Notes: a model not told the origin generated them from the letters alone. A DNA stretch of 20,592 bases from Spirochaetaceae bacterium (GCA_031265535.1 JAISCO010000227.1:1-20592); one strand, 5' to 3'; counted from the first letter of the stretch, positions 8,611 through 15,863 are shown. Program-made: numbers and translations.

Positions 8611-9399
8611 CTATCCTTCATCCTTTCTAAGCAAAGTTTGAATCGCTCCCGCTACCTTTTTCCCGTCGATATCATCAAAATCCAGCTCTTTTTTACCGGA
8701 TTTTCGTTCTAACGACATATCGACAGTCCCCCGCAATGGACTATCCTCAGAAACCGCATGTTTAGACTGAAAGCCCCTTGCCGGTTCCCCGCCGCTATAA
8801 TCCGCAGGCTCATAAGGCACAAAAACATCCATATCCACATCATAGTCTTCATTTTTGGAAGCCGCCGCCTTTTTAGGCGCTATCGCCTTTTTAGGCGGCG
8901 CTAAATCTCCGTTTTTACTATACTCGTTACTATCAATTTGTTCTAGTCCCTCTGACGAAGCCTTATCATAGTCCTCTGATGAGGCCGCGTTAGAGGATGT
9001 CATCCCCGTTAAGCCGGCGGAAGATGGTTTTATGGGGTCTGTATCTCCAAGCAATTCAAATTCTTCAGGCAGGATGTCCGCCGCTTCTCCCGCGTTGTAA
9101 TCCAAGCCCGATATATCCGGTATATCGTTATCGTTGACCGCCCATTCGTTGTCGTCTCCCACAGAATAATCAACATTATGTCCAAGCAGGCCGTCCGTGT
9201 CGTCATTGATGGTATCCGCCGGCTGTAGGAATCTGTCATAAATATAATATATCCCGACAACAAGAACGAAAAACAGTCCGGCAAAAATCAATGCCCGCGC
9301 GAAGGCAATCAAAAAAACGGTTTTTCCTATAAGTCCAAAAATGAGAGAAAGTAAAAAAGCGCAGCCGGCGCTTATGCCGGCCACCATAGGATTAAACAA
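8611..9399 (-). CDS. Treponemal flagellar-operon membrane protein of unknown function
   Basis: 262 residues. Two closely spaced hydrophobic helices at the N-terminus (about 6-30 and 33-54) form a membrane hairpin. A long acidic, low-complexity cytoplasmic region follows (about 60-225, rich in D, E, S). The end is a short ordered-looking tail (DFDDIDGKKVAGAIQTLLRK). The terminal segment, beside fliA, is likely the functional part, because the middle looks disordered. The start is TTG; it is supported by AGGGG seven nt upstream (GTGAGGGGATGAAAATTG), whereas the ATG within that string runs into a stop after four codons. It lies between flhG and fliA, where spirochaetes commonly carry an uncharacterised membrane protein. 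No enzyme motif is visible. Confidence 0.75.
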   Translation of the reverse strand: MFNPMVAGISAGCAFLLSLIFGLIGKTVFLIAFARALIFAGLFFVLVVGIYYIYDRFLQPADTINDDTDGLLGHNVDYSVGDDNEWAVNDNDIPDISGLDYNAGEAADILPEEFELLGDTDPIKPSSAGLTGMTSSNAASSEDYDKASSEGLEQIDSNEYSKNGDLAPPKKAIAPKKAAASKNEDYDVDMDVFVPYEPADYSGGEPARGFQSKHAVSEDSPLRGTVDMSLERKSGKKELDFDDIDGKKVAGAIQTLLRKDEG

Positions 9400-9445
9400 T
9401 TTTCATCCCCTCACGTCTTATGCCTAAGGGCACGGGCAGAACATT

Positions 9446-10327
9446 TTAAGTTCCAAGCAGACGTTTAACCATGTTGCGAAAGCCGCCGCCTTCACGAATT
9501 TCTGTTTTTTCTAAACGTCCCACAATATGCTGAACGCATTGCGCGGCTCTGCTCTTTGGAGATTCTACCATAAACGGACGCTGCCTGAGTACGGCCTGCG
9601 AAACGGCCGCGTCATCGTACACAAAACCCAGATACTCCAGTTTAACATTTAAAAACTGTCCTGTTATAGATATCATGCGGTCGGCGACTTTCTTTGCGTC
9701 CGTTACATTATGGACACGGTTTACCACAAGTTTAAGTCCCATATCAAGGTTTTCAATCTCTGTGGCGATTATTTTGACGATACCGTAAGCGTCTGTAATA
9801 GCGGTGGGTTCCGGCGTTGTGATGATAACGGCATCGTCCGCCGCCGCTATAAAATCCAATACATTGCTGGAGACCCCGGCGCTTGTGTCTATTATGATGA
9901 TGTCGGCTTTGGAAAGGGTATTCAATTCATCAATAAAAACATTACGTTCAGCATCGGTTAAATTGGCTATCTTTGAAAAACCGGAGGCCCCGGCTACAAT
10001 GCTGATGCCGTACTCTGTTTCCGTCAGGATTTCACGCATAGTCTTTTGCTTGCGGATTACATGGTACAAGTTCCATTTAGGCACCATTTTTAGCATCACA
10101 TTGACATTTGCAAGCCCCAAATCCGCGTCCAGTACAATAACTTTTTTGCCAATACGGGCATACGCCAGCGCCATGTTTACCGACAAATTCGTCTTACCGA
10201 CACCGCCCTTGCCGCTTGCTATTGTTATTATCCTTGTTTTATTGGATTTTCCGGAATATGCCTGCTTGTCCGTATTGTTTTCTTTTGCCCTAACCAACTT
10301 CCGCAGTTGTTCGGCTTGATCTTCCAT
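9446..10327 (-). CDS. flhG: Flagellar number/placement ATPase FlhG (FleN/YlxH, MinD family)
   Basis: 293 residues. MinD/ParA-type P-loop ATPase with deviant Walker A ASGKGGVGKTN (about 38-48), switch I/Walker A' region DADLGLANVN (about 70-79) and Walker B-like IIIIDTSAG (about 142-150). The first residues carry DQAEQLR (3-9). This is the DQAxxLR motif by which FlhG stimulates the GTPase FlhF, so regulation of flagellar placement and number is well supported. The C-terminal end (about 270-293) has the amphipathic look of a membrane-targeting helix (FRNMVKRLLGT). The ATG follows a strong AGGAGAATTGA. It is the first gene of the minus-strand flagellar run; flhF, usually immediately upstream, is absent because divergent flaB lies there. 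A sigma-28-type promoter about 35 nt upstream may drive it. Confidence 0.95.
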   Translation of the reverse strand: MEDQAEQLRKLVRAKENNTDKQAYSGKSNKTRIITIASGKGGVGKTNLSVNMALAYARIGKKVIVLDADLGLANVNVMLKMVPKWNLYHVIRKQKTMREILTETEYGISIVAGASGFSKIANLTDAERNVFIDELNTLSKADIIIIDTSAGVSSNVLDFIAAADDAVIITTPEPTAITDAYGIVKIIATEIENLDMGLKLVVNRVHNVTDAKKVADRMISITGQFLNVKLEYLGFVYDDAAVSQAVLRQRPFMVESPKSRAAQCVQHIVGRLEKTEIREGGGFRNMVKRLLGT

Positions 10328-10362
10328 TCAATTCTCCTGAAAAAAATACACTTACTAACGAT

Positions 10363-10389
10363 ATATCGGTATTAAAATTACCATGATTA
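10363..10389 (-). promoter_or_regulatory. Sigma-28-type promoter for flhG operon
   Basis: Read on the minus strand: TAAT, exactly 15 nt, then ACCGATAT. The known sigma-28 consensus is TAAA-N15-GCCGATAA. The -10 box is identical to that of the flaB promoter. The predicted transcript start is about 30 nt before the flhG ATG and includes its AGGAG. No experiment is available. Confidence 0.6.
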
Positions 10390-10426
10390 ACAGTAAACGG
10401 CAAATACCAGTCCGAAAAAGAAGGAA

Positions 10427-10468
10427 GAACAATTAAGAAGTAAGAAGGAACAATTAAGAAGTAAGAAG
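10427..10468 (+). repeat. 21-bp perfect tandem duplication
   Basis: Two exact head-to-tail copies of a 21-bp unit beginning GAACAATTAAGAAGTAAG (10427-10447 and 10448-10468), followed by a partial third copy (TAAGAAGTAAGAA). It lies between the divergent sigma-28-like promoters, just upstream of the flaB -35 box. Confidence 0.9.
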
Positions 10469-10479
10469 TAAGAAAATAT

Positions 10480-10506
10480 TAAAGTGAATTTTAGTATAAC
10501 CGATAT
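10480..10506 (+). promoter_or_regulatory. Sigma-28-type promoter for flaB
   Basis: TAAA at 10480-10483, a 15-nt spacer, then ACCGATAT at 10499-10506. It matches the sigma-28 consensus TAAA-N15-GCCGATAA at all four -35 positions and six of eight -10 positions. It lies about 135 bp before the flaB start codon. Confidence 0.75.
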
Positions 10507-10639
10507 TGAAATATGGTCAGGCATTTATGACCGCGGTTGCAAAAAATCATCAAGCAATCAAGCAGAAGATGATTTATTAAAGTCGATTAAATTCCAGTTA
10601 ATGTTGGCGGTATAGCCGCTATTCAAAGGGGAAAAAAGC

Positions 10640-11500
10640 ATGATAATTAACCATAATCTTAGCGCCATGTTCGCGAACAGATCATTAAATGTTACACAAA
10701 ATTATTTGGATAAAAATACTGAAAAATTATCGAGCGGGCTTCGTATAAACAGGGCCGGCGATGACGCTTCCGGTCTTGCGGTATCGGAAAAGCTGCGCAG
10801 TCAGATACGAGGTTTGAATCAGGCCTCGTCAAACGCTCAGAACGGTATTTCTTTTATTCAGACTACGGAAGGTTATTTGCAGGAATCACAGGATATTATT
10901 CAACGCTTACGTGAACTAGCCGTACAGTCCGCAAACGGTATATATACGTCGGAAGACAGGATGCAGATTCAGGTTGAAGTTTCTTCATTAGTTGATGAAA
11001 TTGACCGTATAGCGAGTCACGCCCAGTTTAACGGATTGAATATGCTTACCGGGCGTTTTGCCCGTGAAAATGGCGAGAATGCGGTAACGGCTTCAATGTG
11101 GCTTCATATCGGCGCTAATATCGACCAGCGCGAGCGCATGTATATCGGTACAATTACGACAAAGAGTTTGGGACTGCGCGATATTGGGGACGATACAATT
11201 ATGTCGCTCGAAACCCCCGATGAGGCTAACCGCGCGATTGGAACGCTGGATGAAGCGTTAAAAATCGTCAGCAAGCAGCGGGCGGACCTGGGCGCGTATC
11301 AAACTCGTTTGGAACACGCGATACGCGGTATTGACATTGGCGCGGAAAACTTGCAGGCATCTGAATCCCGTATACGTGATACGGATATGGCAAGTGAGAT
11401 GGTTACATATACAAAGAATCAGATACTCAGCCAGAGCGGTACCGCTATGCTTGCGCAGGCGAATCAGAGAGCGCAGACAGTCTTGCAGTTGCTGCAATAA
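10640..11500 (+). CDS. flaB: Periplasmic flagellum core flagellin FlaB
   Basis: 286 residues, the usual length of treponemal FlaB. The conserved N-terminal flagellin helix ([16 protein letters not shown]...[20 protein letters not shown], 1-50) and the C-terminal helix ([12 protein letters not shown]...[15 protein letters not shown]...VLQLLQ, about 242-286) form the D0/D1 core. There is no variable outer D2/D3 domain, as expected for spirochaetal flagella enclosed in the periplasm. No cleavable signal peptide is present; export is by the flagellar type III system. The ATG follows AAAGGGG. It is transcribed from a sigma-28-type promoter upstream. corA starts 18 nt downstream on the same strand with no terminator between. 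The paralogue number (FlaB1, 2 or 3) cannot be assigned here. Confidence 0.97.
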   Translation: MIINHNLSAMFANRSLNVTQNYLDKNTEKLSSGLRINRAGDDASGLAVSEKLRSQIRGLNQASSNAQNGISFIQTTEGYLQESQDIIQRLRELAVQSANGIYTSEDRMQIQVEVSSLVDEIDRIASHAQFNGLNMLTGRFARENGENAVTASMWLHIGANIDQRERMYIGTITTKSLGLRDIGDDTIMSLETPDEANRAIGTLDEALKIVSKQRADLGAYQTRLEHAIRGIDIGAENLQASESRIRDTDMASEMVTYTKNQILSQSGTAMLAQANQRAQTVLQLLQ

Positions 11501-11518
11501 CAGACGGCAGCGGCAGTA

Positions 11519-12478
11519 ATGATTAAAATAAGAATGCAAAGCGCCGGCGGCATTATCGAAATTGATAAACCGTGCGCCGGCTGCTGGATAGACGCGCGTA
11601 ATGTTGATAAATCTGATTTACAACGGCTTGAACAGGATTATGGAATTGCCGCCGAGCTGCTGGCAGACATAATGGACATAGACGAACAGTCTCGCATTGA
11701 ACAGGACGAAAACTATATAGCCATTATCGTAGGTATGCCTGTATGGGATACCAGCAACGAGATCGCCTGTTTTACCGTGCCATTGGGTATAATTTTATTT
11801 CATGATAAAATAGTTACTGTATGCCAGCGTTCCGGCGACGCTCTGCACGATATTGCGGCCAACCGCGTAAAAGGCGTTTCACTGCGGAGTCAAAGCGCTT
11901 TTGTTCTGAATATATTAAGCCGCGCGGCGTACACTTTTTTGCGCGCGTTAAAAGAGCTTAACCGCAATTCGAATGAAATTGAAAATGTGCTGCAAAAATC
12001 CGTTCGTAATAATGAATTGATACAATTATTAAAACTTCAAAAATCTCTTGTATATTTTACAACAAGCATAAAATCGAATGGTCTCCTGCTTGAAAAAATG
12101 CAAAAACAGACTTTTTTGCGCCTTCAGGAAGAAGAAATTGAACTGCTGGAAGATGTCATTACGGATAACGTTCAATCAATGGAGATGGCAAATATTTATT
12201 CGTCTATTTTGACGGGAACTATGGACGCTTTTGCCAGCGTTATTTCCAACAATCTTAATATAGTAATGAAACGTCTTGCTATCGTGAATATAGTTCTGAT
12301 GATACCGACTTTGATTTATAGTTTTTATGGAATGAATGTGCATCTTCCATTTCAGGAAAATGTTTTAGCCGTAATAGGAATAGCCGCCTTTAGTCTTTTT
12401 GCCTCGCTTGCGGGTGTTGTGCTGCTTAACATTGATTCGACTTTCAAAAATCGCATACGGCTAAAAGGCAAAAAATAA
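11519..12478 (+). CDS. corA: CorA-family divalent metal ion channel
   Basis: 319 residues. The large N-terminal cytoplasmic alpha/beta domain and long helices (about 130-250) lead into two C-terminal membrane helices (about 258-277 and 282-304). The family signature YGMN lies at about 270-273, followed by VHLPF in the pore-mouth loop, and the tail is basic (KNRIRLKGKK). Established role: pentameric channel for Mg2+ (or Co2+/Ni2+ or Zn2+ in some members) in the inner membrane. The start follows the flaB stop by 18 nt without a clear ribosome binding site, so it may depend on readthrough and coupling from flaB. Metal specificity cannot be read from the sequence. Confidence 0.93.
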   Translation: MIKIRMQSAGGIIEIDKPCAGCWIDARNVDKSDLQRLEQDYGIAAELLADIMDIDEQSRIEQDENYIAIIVGMPVWDTSNEIACFTVPLGIILFHDKIVTVCQRSGDALHDIAANRVKGVSLRSQSAFVLNILSRAAYTFLRALKELNRNSNEIENVLQKSVRNNELIQLLKLQKSLVYFTTSIKSNGLLLEKMQKQTFLRLQEEEIELLEDVITDNVQSMEMANIYSSILTGTMDAFASVISNNLNIVMKRLAIVNIVLMIPTLIYSFYGMNVHLPFQENVLAVIGIAAFSLFASLAGVVLLNIDSTFKNRIRLKGKK

Positions 12479-12506
12479 TTTTTTCTACCTGATAGAGCCT
12501 TCCATC

Positions 12507-12540
12507 GTCTCAACTTCGTTGGTCTCAACGAAGTTGAGAC
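12507..12540 (+). terminator. Perfect 15-bp stem-loop after corA (possible terminator)
   Basis: A perfect 15-bp stem (GTCTCAACTTCGTTG paired with 12526-12540) with a GTCT loop, 28 nt after the corA stop. No T-run follows on the plus strand, so an intrinsic terminator is not proven. It could instead be a REP-like element or a transcript-end stabiliser. It lies between convergent genes. Confidence 0.5.
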
Positions 12541-12578
12541 CAACGCTTAAAATACCGCACCGAAACTAAGGTTCGCAA

Positions 12579-12617
12579 CCGCTGGGCAAACGCTTGCCCT
12601 GCGGCGGGGAGGCTCAT
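12579..12617 (+). repeat. Hairpin plus dispersed GGCGGGGAGGCTCAT motif
   Basis: A hairpin (CCGC-T-GGGCAA, loop ACGC, TTGCCC-T-GCGG; 12579-12604) leads directly into GCGGCGGGGAGGCTCAT (12601-12617). The same hairpin-then-motif plan recurs at 19089-19136. The motif alone recurs at 4832-4848 and, with one change, at 19656-19670. Confidence 0.7.
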
Positions 12618-12660
12618 GCAGCGCCGCACATAATCAGCTGCGGAATTGTTCATTCGCGGT

Positions 12661-13392
12661 TCAATTATAAACGGACTTGCTCAAATCTAGCGGATTGTGT
12701 CTGTCGTTTACAAACTTGTTTAGTTTTCTGATAAGGTCGGCCTCTTCTTTGCCGGTAAAGAGCCGCTGGTTTCCGGGCCGCAGTATCGAACCGTCCGCTA
12801 TGGCAAAATAACAGATTTCACCCCTAATCCAAATCTGCACCACGTACACATCATCATAGTTTTCCGCTTTCAGCCGTTCTATCAGGCCGCCATATACGCC
12901 CGTATCAGGTTCATCAAAAACACGAAGAATATACTGACTTTCCTGGACCGCCTTTGGTTCATCCTTTCTCACTTTTGCCCCAAAATATACAAGCCATTTG
13001 GCTATTTCGCCGGTAAAAAATACATAAGTTTCCGTATTCAAATCTACCTCAAACGGCAGGTAGTGATCGTCAATAGTTATTAATTTTTGTGCCATTAAAT
13101 GCGTCATCATTACCATGTCGTAGAAAAGGCTGCAAACATCTTTGGCATTCCACGCGCTAAAAAATATGCGCTGCTTGTCCCTGTATCTTAGTTTATACGG
13201 GCAACCCAGCATGATGCCGCTGATAAATTTATCCTGCCTGCCCGAATGATACTCGTAACTTATTTCATAGATGCCCCCGTTGGCGGGATTCCAGCCCTTG
13301 TGGGGAAATTCGCCATTGACAAACTCTTGAATAAAGGTGCAGGCTATCTGTTTTTCAATGTTATTCAGAACCAAAATACTTTCTTTTAACAT
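12661..13392 (-). CDS. Protein of unknown function (243 aa)
   Basis: Not recognised. It appears to be a soluble protein, with no signal peptide and no membrane helices. It is rich in aromatic residues (W, Y, F) with an alternating-strand feel, for example GGIYEISYEYHSGRQDKF near 39-56 and VYVVQIWIRGEICYFAIADG near 181-200. The ATG is preceded by AAGGATGATAT. The gene stands alone, converging with corA and following the chagasin-like gene on the same strand, 166 bp away. That upstream gap carries a 14-G tract on the coding strand (13509-13522) and a possible promoter (TTGTCC, 18 nt, TAGAAT near the start), so its expression could vary with tract length. The function is unknown. Confidence 0.7.
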   Translation of the reverse strand: MLKESILVLNNIEKQIACTFIQEFVNGEFPHKGWNPANGGIYEISYEYHSGRQDKFISGIMLGCPYKLRYRDKQRIFFSAWNAKDVCSLFYDMVMMTHLMAQKLITIDDHYLPFEVDLNTETYVFFTGEIAKWLVYFGAKVRKDEPKAVQESQYILRVFDEPDTGVYGGLIERLKAENYDDVYVVQIWIRGEICYFAIADGSILRPGNQRLFTGKEEADLIRKLNKFVNDRHNPLDLSKSVYN

Positions 13393-13508
13393 ATCATCCT
13401 TCGCATAAAATCCGTTGCGTTAATTCATTCTAATACGCCGGCCGCTATCCGGACAAGCCGGTATGCTGTTTTGGCAGGATAAGCATAATTAGCCGGCCCT
13501 CTAGTGAT

Positions 13509-13522
13509 CCCCCCCCCCCCCC
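13509..13522 (-). repeat. Poly-G tract (14 G on minus strand)
   Basis: Fourteen consecutive C on the plus strand (G on the coding strand of the neighbouring genes), followed by TCCCC. It sits 117 bp upstream of the 243-aa gene and 36 bp after the chagasin-like gene. Homopolymer G tracts upstream of genes are known phase-variation switches in treponemes, for example in tpr promoters. That role here is inferred. Confidence 0.9.
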
Positions 13523-13558
13523 TCCCCTAAAAAAATTCGTTGGCCGCGTGAACCGCGT

Positions 13559-13933
13559 TTAATCAGACAGTGTGATCTTGCCGGACTCGTCTACAGTAAG
13601 TTTGTAGGATTTTGTTTTTGCCGGTTCAACACCACTTTCCCACGGACGAACATAGCTAAAACGCAGCTCGGTGGAACCGGGCTTTATGCTTTCAAAAGTA
13701 AAGATAAAAACACCGCCTGCCCCGGCGCGGTTTGCAGGCCCGGAAGCGCCGCGGTATTTCACCGAAATTTCACGCGCAATGCCATCCGGCTCCATGGTGT
13801 ATGACCATGAATAACCTGTAGTCCGGTTGCCTTCGAGTTCAATGACAAGTCGATTTTCATACTCCCGCGAAGGCGCAGTGCGCAGCCCCGCACAGGAACA
13901 CATAAAAGCCGCCAAAACAAATAATTTTTTCAT
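13559..13933 (-). CDS. Chagasin-family (I42) cysteine-protease inhibitor, putative lipoprotein
   Basis: About 124 residues from ATG 13933 (MKKLFVLAAF...). An N-terminal hydrophobic signal ends near a Cys-rich site (FMCSC), consistent with a relaxed spirochaetal lipobox, so it is probably an exported lipoprotein. The mature part has the three loops that mark chagasin inhibitors: NRTTGYSW (NPTTGY loop), GAGGVFIFTF (GxGG loop) and RPWE. These loops block papain-like proteases. A TTG two codons upstream extends the frame, but the ATG is preferred. A promoter (13942-13970) would start the transcript almost at the ATG, and no ribosome binding site is present, so the message may be leaderless. The target protease is unknown. 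Confidence 0.85.
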   Translation of the reverse strand: MKKLFVLAAFMCSCAGLRTAPSREYENRLVIELEGNRTTGYSWSYTMEPDGIAREISVKYRGASGPANRAGAGGVFIFTFESIKPGSTELRFSYVRPWESGVEPAKTKSYKLTVDESGKITLSD

Positions 13934-13941
13934 CCACAATT

Positions 13942-13970
13942 ACTGTATCCAGGAAAGATATTTCTGTCAA
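13942..13970 (-). promoter_or_regulatory. Sigma-70 type promoter for chagasin-like gene
   Basis: On the minus strand: TTGACA (13965-13970), a 17-nt spacer, then TACAGT (13942-13947). The predicted transcript start is at about 13934-13936, 1-3 nt before the ATG at 13933. The -35 box directly touches the 17-bp repeat that begins at 13971. Confidence 0.65.
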
Positions 13971-13987
13971 GAATTCCCCCGCCAGCG
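13971..13987 (+). repeat. 17-bp direct repeat, left copy
   Basis: GAATTCCCCCGCCAGCG, identical and in the same orientation at 18364-18380. The two copies bracket the IS30 remnant and the radical-SAM operon (about 4.4 kb). The part CCCGCCAGCG also occurs at 18536, so this could be a dispersed repeat rather than an insertion scar. Confidence 0.8.
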
Positions 13988-14067
13988 TGTGGCTTGTCAA
14001 GCCATGTGAAGGGACAGGACAAACGACACAGGGAAGGCACATTTGAACTATACCCTGAGGGGCAGTT

Positions 14068-14648
14068 TCATGCCAAGAGCCTAAAGGGAGAGAGCTTTAT
14101 CGGCGGTTGTCCCTGTAGTATTTTTCGCAGATAATTGTTTATCCATGACTGGGTTTTTGCCACGGCTTCCTCGGAGACCGTTGAGAAGTCCGTGCCCTTG
14201 GGAAAAAACCTGCGAATAATCCCGTTGGAGTTTTCGTTGGTTCCGCGCTCGCCGGAACGGTAAGGATGCGCGAAAAACAGGCCGCACCGTTTCCCGTCTG
14301 ACAGGCAGGAACGCTCCAAAGCCTCGTAGTCCGAGAATTCCACGCCGTTGTCAGCTGTGATTGATTTGAACACGCTTGAAAAATCAGCGCCTAATTCCTT
14401 TTCGATACTGTCAAGGGCCGCAACTACGGAAGCCGCCTTTCCGTCGGGCAGTTTGCGGATTATTTCCGCCCGCGTTTTTCGGTCGGTGAGGGTAAACAGG
14501 CAGTCCGTATTGCCGTTTTTAACGCCCTTAACCGTATCCATTTCCCAATGTCCGCTTTCCGTCCGCCCGTTTGCGGCGGCGGGACGTATACGGTCCTGTT
14601 ATACTATCATTTTTTGTCCGACGTTTACGACATGATTTCCGCCATGGA
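14068..14648 (-). pseudogene. IS30-family transposase remnant
   Basis: The C-terminal catalytic half of an IS30-type DDE transposase. An open frame runs from about 14598 to 14068 and reads GHWEMDTVKG...ITADNGVEFSD...SGERGTNENSNGIIRRFFPKGTDF. This gives the first Asp in MDTV, the second in TADNG and the Glu in TNEN, with typical IS30 spacing. Upstream there is a TAA at 14599-14601. A different frame then continues with basic residues (RKSCRKRRTKND) typical of the IS30 linker, so a frameshift is present, and the N-terminal helix-turn-helix is missing. The last ~15 codons also look shifted (an alternative frame gives TADKALSL and a stop). No complete terminal inverted repeats were found. It abuts the stop codon of the third radical-SAM gene and is presumably inactive. 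Confidence 0.85.
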
Positions 14649-14666
14649 TGGTGGAAATCATTAATT

Positions 14667-15863
14667 TCATATGCAACCCCATGTACCTTTTTCAGGATTA
14701 TATAAACAACGTGGATTTTTCTTATAAATATTTTTTATATTTTGCAGAGCCCTACAATCCTTACATCCAAATCTATATTCACAATTTTTACATTCATCGA
14801 TTTGAGAAAAATCAAAATGCCAATATTTTTGAAGCATTTCTGATTTTATTATTTGCGAAATTAAATTAGCTTTAACATTACCATAACTTAAGTCACGGCA
14901 GAATTCACATGGAATAACACGTCCGTTATCAGTTATACTAAATTTTCCGTACCAACAAGTATTCACTTGATATGCTTTAAAAAAATAATCTTTACTGGTA
15001 TAAAAACTCGGTTTTGTATAATAAACGCTGTTCTTAATTCCATTCGTCGGCATTTGCAATAAAGAATCTCGCATCAAGGAATCCCGAATAACATCATATC
15101 CCCTATAGTTTTTAATGCCAATCGTAGCAAGAAATGATTTCACATTTATGATATTATCTTGATTCTGCCTCATTCCTATTGCGGAAGGTATTAATACTAT
15201 TCCTTGTTTAACCATTTCTTTTATCCAAAATATTGTTTTATCAAAAGATCCTTTAACCTGGGTAATTTTATCATGTGTATAAGCATTATCTCCGTATAAT
15301 GTGAAATGTACACGAATATCATTTTTTTTAATCAATTCGACTGTTTCGTTATTAAATAATGTCAAATTACTATAGATATCTACCTTATGGTTTAATTGCA
15401 ATGCATAATTTACCAATTCTGAAAAATATGGTGCCATGCAGGGTTCACCGCCGATAAATTCAATGCGCTTACAGTTCAATTCTTTAAGTTGAAACAAGAT
15501 ATTTTTCCATTGTTCGAAAGAAAGGGCATCTACCGATTTTTTATGCGTATCTCCTTCATAGCAATGAATACACCTTAAATTACAGGCTTCTGTTATCTCC
15601 AGCCATACAAATAATAATTCATCAGTTTTATATTCCGGTATTAAAAATTCATGAATTTTGAAATTAGCACACAATAATTTTTTATTAATTAACATTTGTA
15701 TATAATCCGAATGTACTTCACAGCCACTGATAATCTGATCAATAAGCAGGCAAGCATCATTATTTACCGAATAAACATTTCCATCATTGAAATTATATAT
15801 TGCACCGCGAGTTAATCCTTTAACATACACAATATTTGAGTTGATTTCATATATACTATTCAA
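14667..15863 (-). CDS. Radical SAM/SPASM peptide maturase (third, with N-terminal recognition-like domain)
   Basis: 398 residues. The radical-SAM cluster CNLRCIHC (C94, C98, C101) binds the 4Fe-4S that cleaves S-adenosylmethionine; GGEP follows at 138-141. A textbook C-terminal SPASM domain has cysteines at 303, 319, 322, 358, 361, 367, 370 and 386 (the CX2CX5C series), which would hold auxiliary clusters. The first ~85 residues (VKGLTRGAIYNFNDGNVYSV...) look like the small PqqD/RRE or strand-rich leader-binding module seen in peptide maturases; this is an inference. The start is TTG, overlapping the previous gene's stop by 8 nt, with AGGCGG nine nt upstream. Strongly AT-rich compared with the flagellar genes. 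It probably acts on the Cys-rich peptide encoded at the head of the operon. The IS30 remnant follows directly. Confidence 0.88.
   Translation of the reverse strand: MNSIYEINSNIVYVKGLTRGAIYNFNDGNVYSVNNDACLLIDQIISGCEVHSDYIQMLINKKLLCANFKIHEFLIPEYKTDELLFVWLEITEACNLRCIHCYEGDTHKKSVDALSFEQWKNILFQLKELNCKRIEFIGGEPCMAPYFSELVNYALQLNHKVDIYSNLTLFNNETVELIKKNDIRVHFTLYGDNAYTHDKITQVKGSFDKTIFWIKEMVKQGIVLIPSAIGMRQNQDNIINVKSFLATIGIKNYRGYDVIRDSLMRDSLLQMPTNGIKNSVYYTKPSFYTSKDYFFKAYQVNTCWYGKFSITDNGRVIPCEFCRDLSYGNVKANLISQIIKSEMLQKYWHFDFSQIDECKNCEYRFGCKDCRALQNIKNIYKKNPRCLYNPEKGTWGCI

Larger units (their letters stand above)
10328..10639. other. Divergent flhG/flaB regulatory region
   Basis: 312-bp region between two divergent flagellar genes. 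From left to right it contains the flhG ribosome binding site, a minus-strand sigma-28-like promoter (10363-10389), a 21-bp tandem duplication in purine-rich sequence (10427-10468), a plus-strand sigma-28-like promoter (10480-10506), and a roughly 125-nt flaB leader. The leader ends in a small hairpin (GGCGGTATAGCCGC near 10607-10620) and the flaB ribosome binding site AAAGGGG. Confidence 0.7.

Noticed and set aside
10607..10639. Second sigma-28 -10 box (GCCGCTAT) right before flaB
   Set aside because: No TAAA at the right distance and it would leave almost no leader; the upstream TAAA-N15-ACCGATAT is a far better match.
12507..12540. Rho-independent terminator of standard form after corA
   Set aside because: The stem is perfect, but no T-run follows on either reading; kept only as a possible terminator.
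13857..14042. 61-codon minus-strand frame over the start of the chagasin-like gene
   Set aside because: It crosses the promoter and the 17-bp repeat in another frame, with no family resemblance.
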